A stretch of DNA of 64,000 bases. It comes from Lunularia cruciata. Lineage: Eukaryota; Streptophyta; Marchantiopsida; Lunulariales; Lunulariaceae. The stretch lies in NCBI GenBank assembly GCA_948567375.1, contig OX419760.1, forward strand, positions 19,096,001 to 19,160,000, read 5' to 3'. Below, in pieces: positions 1 to 12,010 of the stretch. A program made the position numbers and the translations under genes. The notes beneath the pieces are model-generated. The model made no database searches. It was not told the DNA's origin and was given only the letters and a program-made list of their open reading frames with translations. The stretch's first letter is position 1. The number at the start of each line of letters is the position of its first letter.

Positions 1-1586
1 ACTCTAATTGATATGAAGGAATTTTTGGAGCTCAAGTGCTTTGCATCCCATGTACTTACATCTTTTTATCACTTTATATCCGTTACACCTTTGTTGTTAT
101 AGACAATCCTTTTGATACAATATGAAGGAATGCTAGTATGATAACACCAAACACTTCTTCTAAGAGTACAAGATAAATATGGTGTCCAACTTAAAAGGAA
201 TTATTAGATATTTAGGATATTATTTTTTCACAACGTAGTATTGATGAAGTAAGTGGTACAATATCAATTTACTATAGTGATTGATGTGGTAAGTTTTGCA
301 TTTCTTTTTATTGGTGATTACATTCTCACTGATATGACTTGCAATTTGTTAGTATTACTAATTAATTGTATTTGAACTTATCTCTTATGTGGAGACAAGT
401 CAGAATTTTACCTTTTTGATAGATTATGTATCAAATTGAAATGTGTTCTTCCAAGTACAACTATAAGAGCATTATGTGCAATTTTGATACTCATTCTTAA
501 TTTGTTAGTATTTATGAGATGCTATTAGATGAATGCACTAGAATGTACTTGTAAGCTTTGCTTCACTTTTATGTTTGAGTGCTATTTTTTATACTTCTTT
601 TGCAAACCTTATTCTCATAATAGATTTAAATGTATTTTAACTCATGTTTTTATATAAATATGAAAATTTTGCCAATATGGTAGAATTTATATTAACCAAG
701 TCTATGATTACATTAAATACTAGATAAAAGAAATTACTTCATTATGGATAACTGTAATTTAAAAATTGACAAGAATAATGTAGAATAGTTTCTTCTAGTA
801 TAATTTGAGGTATTAATTTTAGCACATAAGTTAAGACATTTTAATGAATGTGGAGGAAAAAGATCTAAGCTTTGATGTTCTTTTTGATCACTGTATTGTA
901 TATGAAATACTTTATTTAGGATAAAGTGCCTCTTTGCTATAATGGGTGTAGCATGGTAAAAAGGAGTAGCCATAGACTTGGATAGATGTTGTTGCACTTA
1001 GATTCTTAGCAATTATTTATAATAAAGGATGATTCTTACCAAGGTTTCAAAAAGGATCACATTGCAATACTGAAGTATATCAATATCAATGGAAGCAAAA
1101 TCCAAATAGTAGATATAATTGTCAAAGCAAATAAAAATAATTTAGTGTACATTGTAATTATATCTCCACATAACCATTATTTTATTTAGAAACTCACATT
1201 GCCACTTTTAAAAGACAAGGAAAAAGGAAATAAGGAGAATAAGAGTATATTATAATTCCTTTAAGATAACACACATCCAGAAGTTCAAGATGCAGTGAAG
1301 ATAAAGTGATGCCATGAGATGGGAGGATTATTTATACATGAAAATCAATCTTTTCATTCTTACTAGAATATAGAATAATTTTCTTCATTTCTATAAGTAA
1401 ATTTTAGTGCATATATCATTTATTTAATCTTATTAAGATCAATTATTTTATTAATAAATAATTATGTATTAAATGTAACTATAAAATGATCCAACTTGAT
1501 TCAATAGCTTATGATATGGTGATAGAAGTAAAATTTAAATTACCAAATATACGTTTTATTTCCATAATTATGTATATTTTCATAGT
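1..1586. other. AT-rich intergenic DNA, no gene recognised
   Basis: The stretch is strongly AT-rich with many homopolymer and TA runs. The only open frame of note (minus strand, 734-997) has low-complexity composition and no recognisable motif. I see no splice-bounded coding segments, RNA gene or LTR ends. Confidence 0.6.
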
Positions 1587-1654
1587 TTGTATGGTCCTTT
1601 TGAATTTCTGCCAAACTCACGAACAGATCCAAAACTAGTCTCTCGGAGTTTTCC

Positions 1655-1830
1655 GCGAGTTTGCACAGGGAACTGCTGTCGCTTAGAGAAATTTCTCATC
1701 CTGATCAAAGGTATGGGCACCGTTTTTTCTCGAAGATCTCTCATCATTTATCGTCTGTTTTCCTTGAAGATACCCATCGGAACCTCGTGTTTGACCCAGA
1801 TTCACCACAGTATTTTAGTCTCCGTCACGT
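1655..1830 (+). pseudogene. possible protein-kinase (CDK-like) exon fragment
   Basis: One frame from about 1661 reads RELLSLREISHPD, followed about 25 residues later by SSVFLEDTHRNLVFD. This resembles the alpha-C helix region of CMGC kinases (the REI.LLREI.HPN pattern, then a beta-4/beta-5 segment ending LVFD). A GT donor lies close to the end of the first piece. No glycine loop, catalytic HRD or DFG segment was found nearby, so at best this is an isolated exon or a gene relic. The assignment rests on two short matches judged by eye and could be chance. Confidence 0.2.
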
Positions 1831-2019
1831 GGGAGCTTTTCTCAAACTCGCTTTTATTTACTTTGTGGACAACGTTAATACATGGTGTATAAAACTGAAG
1901 TCAACGGAAGAAAACCTGGTCGTGGACTCACGGGCGTTCATGTTCTTGACCACATCTTCACACCAGGTATATAATATTCTATCTATTGGAGAATCCAGGA
2001 ATAACTTTTTGTGAGATGC

Positions 2020-4060
2020 TTCATACTTTACGACCTCTTGCGGACTTTATATTGTACAGTTTATTACTTCTAGATACAAAACTGCCGAGAGATCAGAGTG
2101 TTGAAATGGTCGATATATCCAAAAGTTAGTCATGTGCCTTTACCTAAGCGTTTAAAGAAAATACAAGAACAAGTATAAAATACCTTGTAAGATGGATTTG
2201 GGACGGAGATGGTATATGAGAATTTACGACAAAGTGGTTGTTGTACAATTTCGGGTTTGCGCCAACCTACAATCACAAACGCTATCATACTTACAATGCA
2301 GGAAAACAAGGAGGTTTGTCATTTATGCAGAACTTCTAAATATTTTGATGGGATCCTCTATATCCTTTTTACTTTAAGTATAAAATATATTTCATGTAAG
2401 TAATAAAATTAAAAAACAATGATGTTTTAAGTTAGAACAAGGAGCAAAGAATCTTAAGTGATAAGGGAAGGAAGTTTTAGAATGGTAGTATTCTCTCCCG
2501 TGTTAAGAAATCTTCAGAAGACGACATATACAATTCTTCAAATCATATTAGGATAAATTACAAAATGGAACTATTTTCAAGTTGTAATAATAAAATACAA
2601 ACTTGAGAACGTTATATATAACATAATTCTCCCTTGGAGCAAGAGACTATACGAAGAAACTTCGTCCATTAATCGTCATAATGTAATGTAATAGGAAAAG
2701 AGATTAGTTATTGAATAAATGGTGCATTGTCGGTGGGAATATGCATACACATACTAAAATCTATAAATGAGAATGAGATTTGAATTTTTAGTAGTACTTG
2801 AGTACCAATGTTCTTAATTAAGATGGCACTGGAATTCTAAGGTATTTCATTAAGGTATTGGGTCGTTGCGTTTTTAAGGTCATGGTTTGCTAAATGCAAA
2901 TCAAATTTCACAAATAATCTCGATCACTTCCCCACGTTTTAAGGGCTTGCAGTTTTTGAGACTTGTGGCCACAAAGGGAGCTATTGTATCAAATATATCA
3001 GTGGAAAATTATTTTTTGGTTTAGTCTTCTTTCTAATGATCTCTAATACTTCCCATGTTTTGAAGGTCTGCCATATTTTAGACTTGTGGCCGATAAGAGA
3101 GCTATTGTATAAAATATATCAGTAGAAAACAATTTTACTTGTTTGGTATTCCTAAGTCTATTTAGTGTCCTCCTAACTTTATATATTCTTATTTTCTGGG
3201 CTTTGCGTTGCTTCTCTTGAGGTACTTAGTCTTTAGTTGTTGCTCTAATTACATATTATCCTTCATGGTATACTATTTGGTGTTATCTTTTATCTTTTAT
3301 CTTTTATCTTACCATAGGTATTTCATTCTATTTTCCCTCAAGCAAATAAATCCTTGCCCAATATAGAGCTATTTAATAATTTTAAATTGAAGTTATGTAG
3401 AGCGTTAATCCTAAAAGCAGTTCAATCAAGAAACTAATCAAGTTTATATTTTAATGATAAAAAGGGAAATTCTAATTGAATGACTATTTGCTAATCTGAA
3501 TAAATAAATAAATTTTTGTATAAAGTTAAGCGTCTGAACTAAAATTAGATCACTACGCGTCTAATCTAAAAGTCCATGGTATCAGATTATAGAAGGAGTT
3601 CTGATTATTGTAATCACGTCAATGAAGAAATCCATCTTATGTTAAAACTGGAAAGCTAGTGTTTTCCTTGATAGTCTACTTAGACGTAATCGATGACAAC
3701 TAATCAAACTTATAGACTACAGTAATAAGGATTACATACGGGTTCCATGAGAGGGAAGGAACTGATGTCGTCAACTCTACCGACAGGAAATCCCAACGTC
3801 CAGTAGATACGCCATTCTTCTCGTGCCGTAAGTTTCTGTCGCTAAGTAAGGCTCCTCAATACTGAATCTTTTTGGACCTTCGGCATGCTTGCGGACATTC
3901 GGCCATCGTTGTCAGTTTCCACCAACTCGTACCCAATCACTCTACCCCTCGTCAATCTCTCGCTTTCTAAATCCAAAAGTGATGCCAAAACAAATCGACA
4001 GGTTTATGGAGACGTGGTCGCGAGGGAAAAGAACGAGATAGTTTGTGTGGTACTGGAGAC
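2020..4060. other. intergenic DNA with a diverged tandem duplication
   Basis: No coding region is recognised. Two diverged copies of a unit of about 117 bp lie at about 2915-3010 and 3033-3130. Both contain a block like 'gacttgtggcc' and a block like 'gagctattgtat' followed by 'aaatatatcagt'. From about 3730 the base composition becomes less AT-rich towards the gene island. Confidence 0.5.
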
Positions 4061-4365
4061 AATGACGTCCAGACTTGGCAATGATTCGTGTTGAGCCACT
4101 GTTCTGTTTCTCCAGATGCTTTGGTGGACGGAAAGATAGTAAGGAAATCAGCGAAGCGAAGTTGACTTGTATCACCACAAGATTACCTCTAGTAAACAGA
4201 GTCTCTGGCTCGAGATTTCAGAGTTGGCATTGATTCCTGTTGAGCCAGTGTCCTGTTTCTTCAGATGCTACGGTGGACGGCAAGATAGTAAGGAAAATAG
4301 CGAAGCGAATTTGAGTTGTATCATTATAAGACCACCTAACGTAAGTAAAGTTTCTGGCTCGTGAC
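4060..4365. repeat. tandem duplication, unit about 150 bp, two copies
   Basis: Segments at about 4066-4212 and 4215-4365 are imperfect direct repeats. Each has 'ttgagccactg' or 'ttgagccagtg', then 'cagatgct', 'ggtggacgg', 'aagatagtaaggaaa' and 'agcgaagcgaa', ending in 'tctggctcg'. Short frames inside it do not resemble known proteins. It lies upstream of the phosphatase gene, in probable promoter or intergenic DNA. Confidence 0.75.
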
Positions 4366-4479
4366 TGGGCACCGTAAAGGCGTTCAACAGAGAGCTCTGT
4401 AACAAAATTCGTGAGTATACGATGCGATGCTTCTCATTTAGTGAACGAGTCTGGAATCTGATCCTAACACCCGGTCCTG

Positions 4480-4752
4480 CTCGTGGGAGTTCATCAGTGC
4501 TTTGCGGTAGGAAGAGTCATTATGGCAATAGCACCGAATGATCAGTCCTATATATAGAATGTTCCCTCCTTCCAATTTAGTATTTAGACCATCGGATGTT
4601 GATTTCGTAGACATGCTTGTGGGAGTTCATCGGTGCTATGGGGTAGGCAGAGTCATTAGGATGACAATAGCAGCGAGTGATCAGTCCTATATATAGAATG
4701 TTGCTTCCTTCCAATTTAGTATTTAGACCATCGGATGTTGATTTAGTAGAAC
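4480..4752. repeat. tandem duplication, unit about 135 bp, two copies
   Basis: Two near-identical head-to-tail copies each run from 'gggagttcatc' through 'gatcagtcctatatatagaa' to 'accatcggatgttgatt'. Each copy carries a 'tatatata' motif, so the duplication doubles a possible TATA element. It ends about 210 bp upstream of the phosphatase start codon at 4962. Similarity between the copies is high, so the event is recent compared with neighbouring repeats. Confidence 0.8.
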
Positions 4753-4961
4753 GTAGCCCTGCTTGCTAGAATTCCATGACTGAAGTAGGAGCTCGACAGG
4801 GAGTTGCGGGCAACTAGAACATCGTTGGTTCAACCTGTCGATTGAAAATAGGTTCGATACATTACCAGGGGCACTGGCGTGACGGGCCTCCTTCAATTTT
4901 CGGTGGAGAATCTGTTTCTCTGGTACTGCGGTGTCAAAGCATTTAGTTCTGGAGCTTGAAC

Positions 4962-7900
4962 ATGGATCCCATGATCATCAGCAATAAAGTGTATAGCCCA
5001 CCGAAGTATGGCCAACATGTCCTCAAGCCTGTACAGGTCCTTATCAATCCCCTGCATACTTTATAGAGAAGGTTTGCTGAAAAAGTTAAGTCATTGGCGA
5101 CTTGATCATTTAATTTGTAAAATGTTTCTCTATGCCCTTGTGCCACGGCTGTATTGCTTTGCCGTTCTAGGTGACAGCGCCACTGGAAGGGAAGAGAAAG
5201 GAAAGACGAATAATGGATCTTTCTGGTAGAGGATGAACTAAATATCTTCGTGTCAACAATTCAAGTAGCTTGTTCCCTCGGCCAACTTTTCTCTCACAAT
5301 CTAGGGACGAGATGTCCACGACCATACACCTCTGGAATTCTTGCTACTTCTTCCTTGCCGGGGATAACTCCTTCACCATGATTGGTTTGTAGTTTCTTCT
5401 CTCAGCGCAACATTCAGAATCCACCAAGGTACCACAATTTGTATTTTCACGGTTGCCTGTTGATTCTATTCATTAGGGATCCACCTTAGCGGTACTCGAG
5501 CTACATTGTACTTTGTCTCACCAACTAGACAGTTTTTTCTCTGAAAGCAAGCCCATCCTTGCCACTTTGCTTTCTTTTTTCCTTTTTTTTTGGGTCAAGA
5601 GCCCAACTGCAAATCCTTTACAAGCATCAAACTGAATAAATTTTTTTTTTTTATACTTCCCGACTCCTCTAGATATTGATTTGTGATTTTCCATGGGTTC
5701 CTAGTTCTCTGTTCAGTCTCTTCCTTAACTGACCTAATTACTCAACCTGATTTATACCGTTCTCACGTACTAGACATTCTGAAAACCAGGCATTTCGTGC
5801 CTAGAGACCATTTTCTGATTTTCTCTTGTGGCATTTCCTCCCCTTCAAGTTGTGGTCCTCAGAAGTCAGTTGGAAGGAATGACCAGAGAACCGATTAGAG
5901 AGGAGTTGTTAAATCTTCAAAGTAACATCCTCCCACTTCTAGAAGTTGTTGCTGTCAGGATTCACATACAGATCTACATTGTTGGTAATTTCCTCTGTGT
6001 GTGCTTATGCCATTTGATATTGTACTCCATAAAAGTCCTGTGCAGTCCGTACTCATCTCTGTAGAGCCTCCACCTCTTGTCCACGTTCCACATCTGTTTT
6101 CATCTTCAACTCTCGGATGTGGTGGACAAGGCAGGAGTCCACCCAGTGAGCTACAGTTCGGATGCTGGGATGATTATTGAGGTTCGCCAATTTCTTTTCA
6201 CCAGGGAGTCTCTACGGGCTTGTTTTATTATCTGAAGGTCCTCCTGTTTCCTACACTAGGTACACGTTTTCTTTCGACACGGAGACAGGACGCCAACACC
6301 TATTTATAAGGCAGCCCTAGACAAAGGTCTTTGGGCAAGCCGTTTGCAGGAGATTTCTGCTGATATTCCAGTCCGAACCGACTACGAACATCAGGTTCAT
6401 CCGTGGGGTCAACTGACAAAGAAAGGTTGTGCTAATCTACATGATATAATAGATCAGTTCCATTTGCTATTGTTTGCTATTGAATATCGTCCGCGGATTA
6501 TACAGACCACAAATTGGTTGACCTGTTCGCCTGAGTTAAGTAGCTGGTCCAAGTAGGTGGAAGGAAATAGACATGTTCAATATTTGACGATCTGTAATCT
6601 AAGCCTAATCGAGGAATTGTTGTGGAATTGAGAGCAGGAAAGGAGCAAGCTCTACAACTCGGACAATGGCTGCAGCAGGTTTATCTGGAACCTTTAAAGA
6701 TATTCGAAGACTTGCCATCAAGGGTCCAGTTTCGTTCTACTAATTATCAGCGAACTCACATGACTGGTACCACACTTCTTCTCAAATCAGCTTAGTAGTC
6801 CAACCGGATTCTCGACAGTCGACTAATTGAAGCCACGATACTAAAGTGATACGCGATCATGTATGTGGAAACTCATAGTATTCTGTTTGTTTATTGTGTG
6901 TAGGATTGTACGTTCTAGAAGGTCTTTTGGGTTCCAAAGAAGTAGCAGAATCCATTCCTGTCATTATTCGTGCCAAGGAACGCGAAAATCTTGGCGAGAA
7001 CGGCAGTCACGCCAGGTTTATTTCTCTACCTTAAGATTTAATCACAGGACCATCTGATTACAGGTGTCTCTCTCTCGATTGACTGCTAGGAAAATAAGGT
7101 ACTAACCTTGGGCAGTTCCTTCCTCTTTCCAAACTTGGAGTCTGTGAAATTCTGACTTTTAGACCTGCTTTTTAGTCTAAGAATCAAGCGTCGGGCTACC
7201 CAATTTGGTCATAAGTATGGATTCTTCTTTCTGCAAACCTCCGAGATTGCGCATTTATAAGTGGAAATCAGAGGTTACAAGTTTATGCCAATGTAGGATG
7301 GTACACGATAAAATCCGAACTCTCAACCAGGAAATCCATTTTCTCTGATATGCTGGATAAGAATTTTTGCACAAAAGCAGACGAGCTCAAATTTGAGAAT
7401 TCTTGCAGGGTTAATTATGTGCAATGAGCATTGTGCCATGTTAGTTTCATAAAATCGTAACTGTGTTATTTTCCACCTAGAATCTGAGTGATATTACTTA
7501 CAAATACAGCCTCTAATGGATCCGGAGTTCGTTGTTGCATTTCTTAGATTCAGATATCGCTTAGCTATAGTCAATCATGTGTGTCTTTTGGAAGATAGAG
7601 TTTGTCCTGTTTCTTGATTGTGTATGGAATTGAGCACTGCTGCTTGTATTCTTATGTATGTTTACTGCCTATGAAGTAAAGCGTGTCTTTTCTAGTAAAA
7701 GCTCACATGGATGAAGCTATGAAGTCAGTGCTACAACCTGATGGCACATTCAGGCCGAGCGAGACAAACATTCTCTTGGAGGTTTGTATCATTCTATTTG
7801 AACAATCATCAATGTTATACAGCAGATATTCCTTTGTCACCTGATCTAGAGAAAACTGTTCGGTAAGATAATTTCGAGAGGTATTTCAACCTTAGGTGTA

Positions 7901-9725
7901 ACATTTCCACTGTTTGTCTCGCAGAAAGTGAAGGTTGGTATAGGACATTACCTGGGTCTACCGTCTGACAATGTGCTCAACTGGTTCACGATGATACTGG
8001 TATGTGGAGCTCTGTTTCCCTGCCTTTGGTACAATTCTGATAAATCGTGTATCACCATATTTCTGGACATGTAGCTGTTACTCCTTTTGTTTACTCGAGA
8101 AACTTGTTCTGCCGAGGGGACGAACGTTAAACTCTCGGTCGACTAGGGTTGCCATTCTGCAGATATGGGCTGCATATAATGATCGAAGCTGAGGGATGTC
8201 TCATTCTTAAGGAACCACTCAGGCTGGTCTTCTGCATCTGCCCATTGTTTAGGACCTTCATTTCAGGGACAAAAGCTTTTCACAAGGTCTTTCAGATTGA
8301 ACAAGTTATCCATCGAAAAATTGTTACAATGTTTTTTGACTTGAATTTGCAGGTAGCGGATGCATTATATTGTGGGAAGATGCACGGTGACCTTCTACCA
8401 GAACTGGTGGCAGAGAAGGACCTTTATGCTTTGAGAGATTCCGTGGGAAATGAGATAATGGCGGTTTTCAAGGTAAGATGACGCTCAAGGCCTTACGTTT
8501 TCCCAAATGGCCAAATGGTTTATCCATAATCGAAGTTCCGTTGCGCAGTGGTATCAAAATATAAGAAAAGGCCAATTTTTTTGCAGCCAGGGAGGATGTT
8601 ATTGTCATTTTCAGTATGTGAGTAAAGAGTTAACTAGAGTCGCTCTAATAAGTAGGCAAGAAAGAGCTACTTACAGAGTAACAAAAGCTACTGGCACTTT
8701 CCGTTCTACGACTAGTGTTTATGAGATTTGCTTTCTCAGTAGTCGATTATTTGAGCAAACCGCTTGATTACATGATGACCGCTCATCCATCATCTCACTA
8801 AAGAGACTCTACAAACAAACTAGATCTCAGATGATATGACGAACGGAAATTGCGAGTTTCTGATGAAATTGAAACAAGACCAACACGACTAGATGAAATT
8901 ACCAGAAACCGATCGCAAACTTATCACTTCAATCATGAACAGGATAAGGTCCCCATGCGAATGGGAATTGGTCGACTGACGAGAGAAATTGCGGAATCTA
9001 TAAGTCACCGTGCAGAAGAGTCACCTGACGAACTTCCTGCTCTTCAACTTTACTCGGGCCACGATACTACACTCATGCCCTTGTCAGGTGAAAACCCAAT
9101 AGAAAAGTCAATTCTGATCATCTATGTTTTGTTGCCTTCACGTCTCCTCAGAAATGACTGGTAAATGTGCTTTCTCTTATTTTTAAAGTGAGAACAGAGT
9201 CCTTCCTCTACTGTGATATAGGATGATGGCCTGTTGAAGTAGTTCACATATCTACGTGTTTTTACTGAGGTTTAACAGCTCCACAATAGCAAGCTACAAA
9301 TGCCTCCCGACCTTCTTGAGTGAGAATGGAGATTCCGGCGACCATGCCTTACTTAACCAAACTTAACCAGAGATTGGTATAGCTGCGCAAATGATCTGAC
9401 TTTCTACTTTACCCATGTTTATCTTGCAGCTGCTTTGGGGGCACCATTGAAGGATTGGCCTGGCTATTGTGCAAATATTATCATCGAGTTGTTGAGAAGT
9501 GCTGGTCCATCAAAAGAATTCTTTGTCCGTGTTTTATACGACGGAGACGCAGTGCCTCTGACTCTGTTCAGTAGTTCAAGCCACGAAGCCAAGGTTGTTC
9601 TTACCCTAGAGGAGTTTCTGCAGCAACTTGCGTACTCAAGTATTTCTGAAGAAGAGTTCCAGCTTTTCTGTAGTGGAATGGGAAACGTTGATAGATATGA
9701 GAAATTGCGGACAGAAGACGCTTAG
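4962..9725 (+). CDS. histidine acid phosphatase, lysophosphatidic-acid-phosphatase (ACP6)-like
   Basis: I traced exons at about 4962-5036, 6260-6425, 6638-6766, 6904-7015, 7697-7781, 7925-7999, 8353-8472, 8943-9087 and 9430-9725. Phases agree across the junctions I could test; the link from 7015 to 7697 is unresolved and probably hides one more exon near 7215-7270. The first junction builds LKPVQVHVFFRHGDRTP, the catalytic RHGxRxP motif with the nucleophilic histidine. RSTNYQRT follows in exon 3, which is the conserved second-arginine motif. LYSGHDTTLMPL in the 8943 exon is the HD proton-donor motif. The C-terminus (FFVRVLYDGDAVPL, then a leucine-rich stretch) matches the ACP6 end. The family hydrolyses phosphomonoesters, and ACP6 acts on lysophosphatidic acid. 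The substrate here is inferred from family resemblance only. No signal peptide is apparent in the 25-residue first exon. Confidence 0.8.
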
Positions 9726-12010
9726 GGACACACGAATCATGTGCAGATTACACCAAATGTGCAAACCAGGAAGGTGTTTTAGGTGAATAACCTCATCAAA
9801 TGATCCTTTTAAAACCGTTGGTAACAGAAGCCTGTGACCGACCCTGAGGTCTATATCTGGCGATCATTGCAGTTGGATGTTCAAATGTGACCTGTAAACG
9901 CTGGTAGATCTTTATTTGAAAGAAGCGGTTTACTGCACCCTGCTCAAAGAATTGAGAAAGCCAATACTGGACTCTTCCCAAAGGTGAAATCACCTCGTAG
10001 AAGTTCGTGTGGCAGTTTCATCTGTCCGGTTTCCAGGGTAACAGTGGTTGAGCTTGTTGATATTAATCTGGAACTGTATCAAAGAAGGGCCCAATTGTGT
10101 TGGCAACTTGGTCTGTTATCCTAATGTAATGATCGGAGGGAGGGTTTCGAATAATGGGTGCTTGAGATCGTGAACCTAGTGCACGAGAGGAGCAAACCTC
10201 ACTGGCAATCAAACGTGGATTACGTCCATACTCCAGTGAACGTGATTATGCAGAAAATTAACAGAACAAATCTGTTTCCATCTCAAGAGCATCAAAGAAT
10301 TCTACTTGTAGTTCGCAGCACTTGCATCAAATATGAAGGCAGATACTGTCATGAGCACGTCGTCACACCTTAATCGCGGGAAATCTCCCAGTTTCCTGGT
10401 CCTTGTTTTCTTCGAGGGATGGAAGTACGGACACGTAATATGGAGAAGGGTTGAGAGGAAAACAGGGTCGCGGCTCGGGAAACTTCAGAACTCTCACCCG
10501 GGAGACCAAGGGTATATAACACGAGTCTGGATCCATTGAGGTCACATGGGTGGACTCAGAAACACAGAAGTAATTTATAGAGCCCGCGTAATTGGCTCTC
10601 TGTTTTAGCTATAGCACGACAGCCGTTTTAGAATCGACCTTACATGTATTACGCTTCCAAAACTAGCGCGAGCTATCAAGTTCCAGGTCATTGATCGAAA
10701 GGTTTAGTCATGTGTCAGTGATGAGAGTTGATACATGACGAAGTTCGAATATCAGGTGACAGCTCAAGCTTATCAACTGCAAGTCTTTATCAGCTAAGTT
10801 TCACCTCTCAAGCGCAATGTTTATATCCTGGGATTGAGACATGATCCGAATAGAATTGGCGGAGGTTTGGCGCGTTGGCACTGCGGAGAGAAACGAATTG
10901 CATGGAATGGAAGGATCGAGGGAGGCGAACTGTGTGGATCACACCTGGAAGGAGTTCCCTTTTTGGAGGGCGACTAGACGAAAATTTGCTGCCGATAGCA
11001 CTTTCTTCTCTGCGGGTAACCTTGAGCGCGAGTTGCAGGCCAAGCAGGTTACAAGCTTGCCATTAGATTATATCTGTCTTCCGTTGGTTTCCAGCAAGTT
11101 ACAAAATGTTTATACGAAATCCTAACTACTGAGCACTGCAACGAAGTATGAAGGGATTTGAGACAACCGGTGCTCACAGAGTTCGGAGGCTTTTGTTTTC
11201 TGTGACAACTGAATGGTAGATAAGCAGAGTCCGTTAGGATTCCTTCGAATTCGATTGCTCTTGCCGATGAAATTTGCATTAGAAGTAATGTCGTCGGGAT
11301 TGAGCTCCTTCCAACAGAAAAGTACTCGTTGATAAGAAATGCCAAGACTTCCAGGGGAGAATTTGATCCAGCCCGAGAACACGCTCAATCAGAAGATCTG
11401 CAGCGAAATAATCTTTGCTCTGCTCGTACTGAGGGATACTAATCGGAAGCTTTGTAGGCCATCACCTTGCGGATGCAAATGTTTTTCTAATTCATTTTGT
11501 GCAGATTGTAAGATTAAACAATGTTAAATCACCTGCATGAATTCTTGATAGGGGAGAGATGTATTGCGAAATTCCAGAGTTTACAGAGCACCTCCTCCTT
11601 CTTGGTTCCTTGTAAGCGAAAAAGTGTGTTTAGAGGTTTTGGTTCACTTTCTTTTGTTAAGAAACCACTTTCGATTCTGCAGTAAGCTCTAGAGTGGTTT
11701 TGTTCTCACCACCATCGAGCTAGTGCTCTCTTCCTGAGAAGTTAGATTGAACAGCATTTTCTAATACAAGAGCACTGAGGGTTTCAGAATTTTATAGAAC
11801 CCCCAACTCTTTCCTGTTGAAGGTTCTTTATATGAATTATGTTTGCGGGACCCTCACGATCTTTTCGAAACTTGGCTTCTCTGAGCATGTTAATCTTATT
11901 CTCCAGAAGAAATTTTTTATTCTTTAGTATCCACCAGTATCAGCCCAGCGTTCATCGTGTCACTAAATTCAGAGAAGATGCCAGAATTTCATGAACTTGA
12001 GACTGCTTAC
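9726..12010. other. intergenic DNA between phosphatase and zinc-finger genes
   Basis: Several short open frames occur on both strands (for example 10841-11125 + and 11049-11388 -), but none has a recognisable domain, and overlapping frames on both strands suggest chance. An upstream exon and the promoter of the zinc-finger gene probably lie in the right-hand part. I could not place that exon. Confidence 0.45.
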
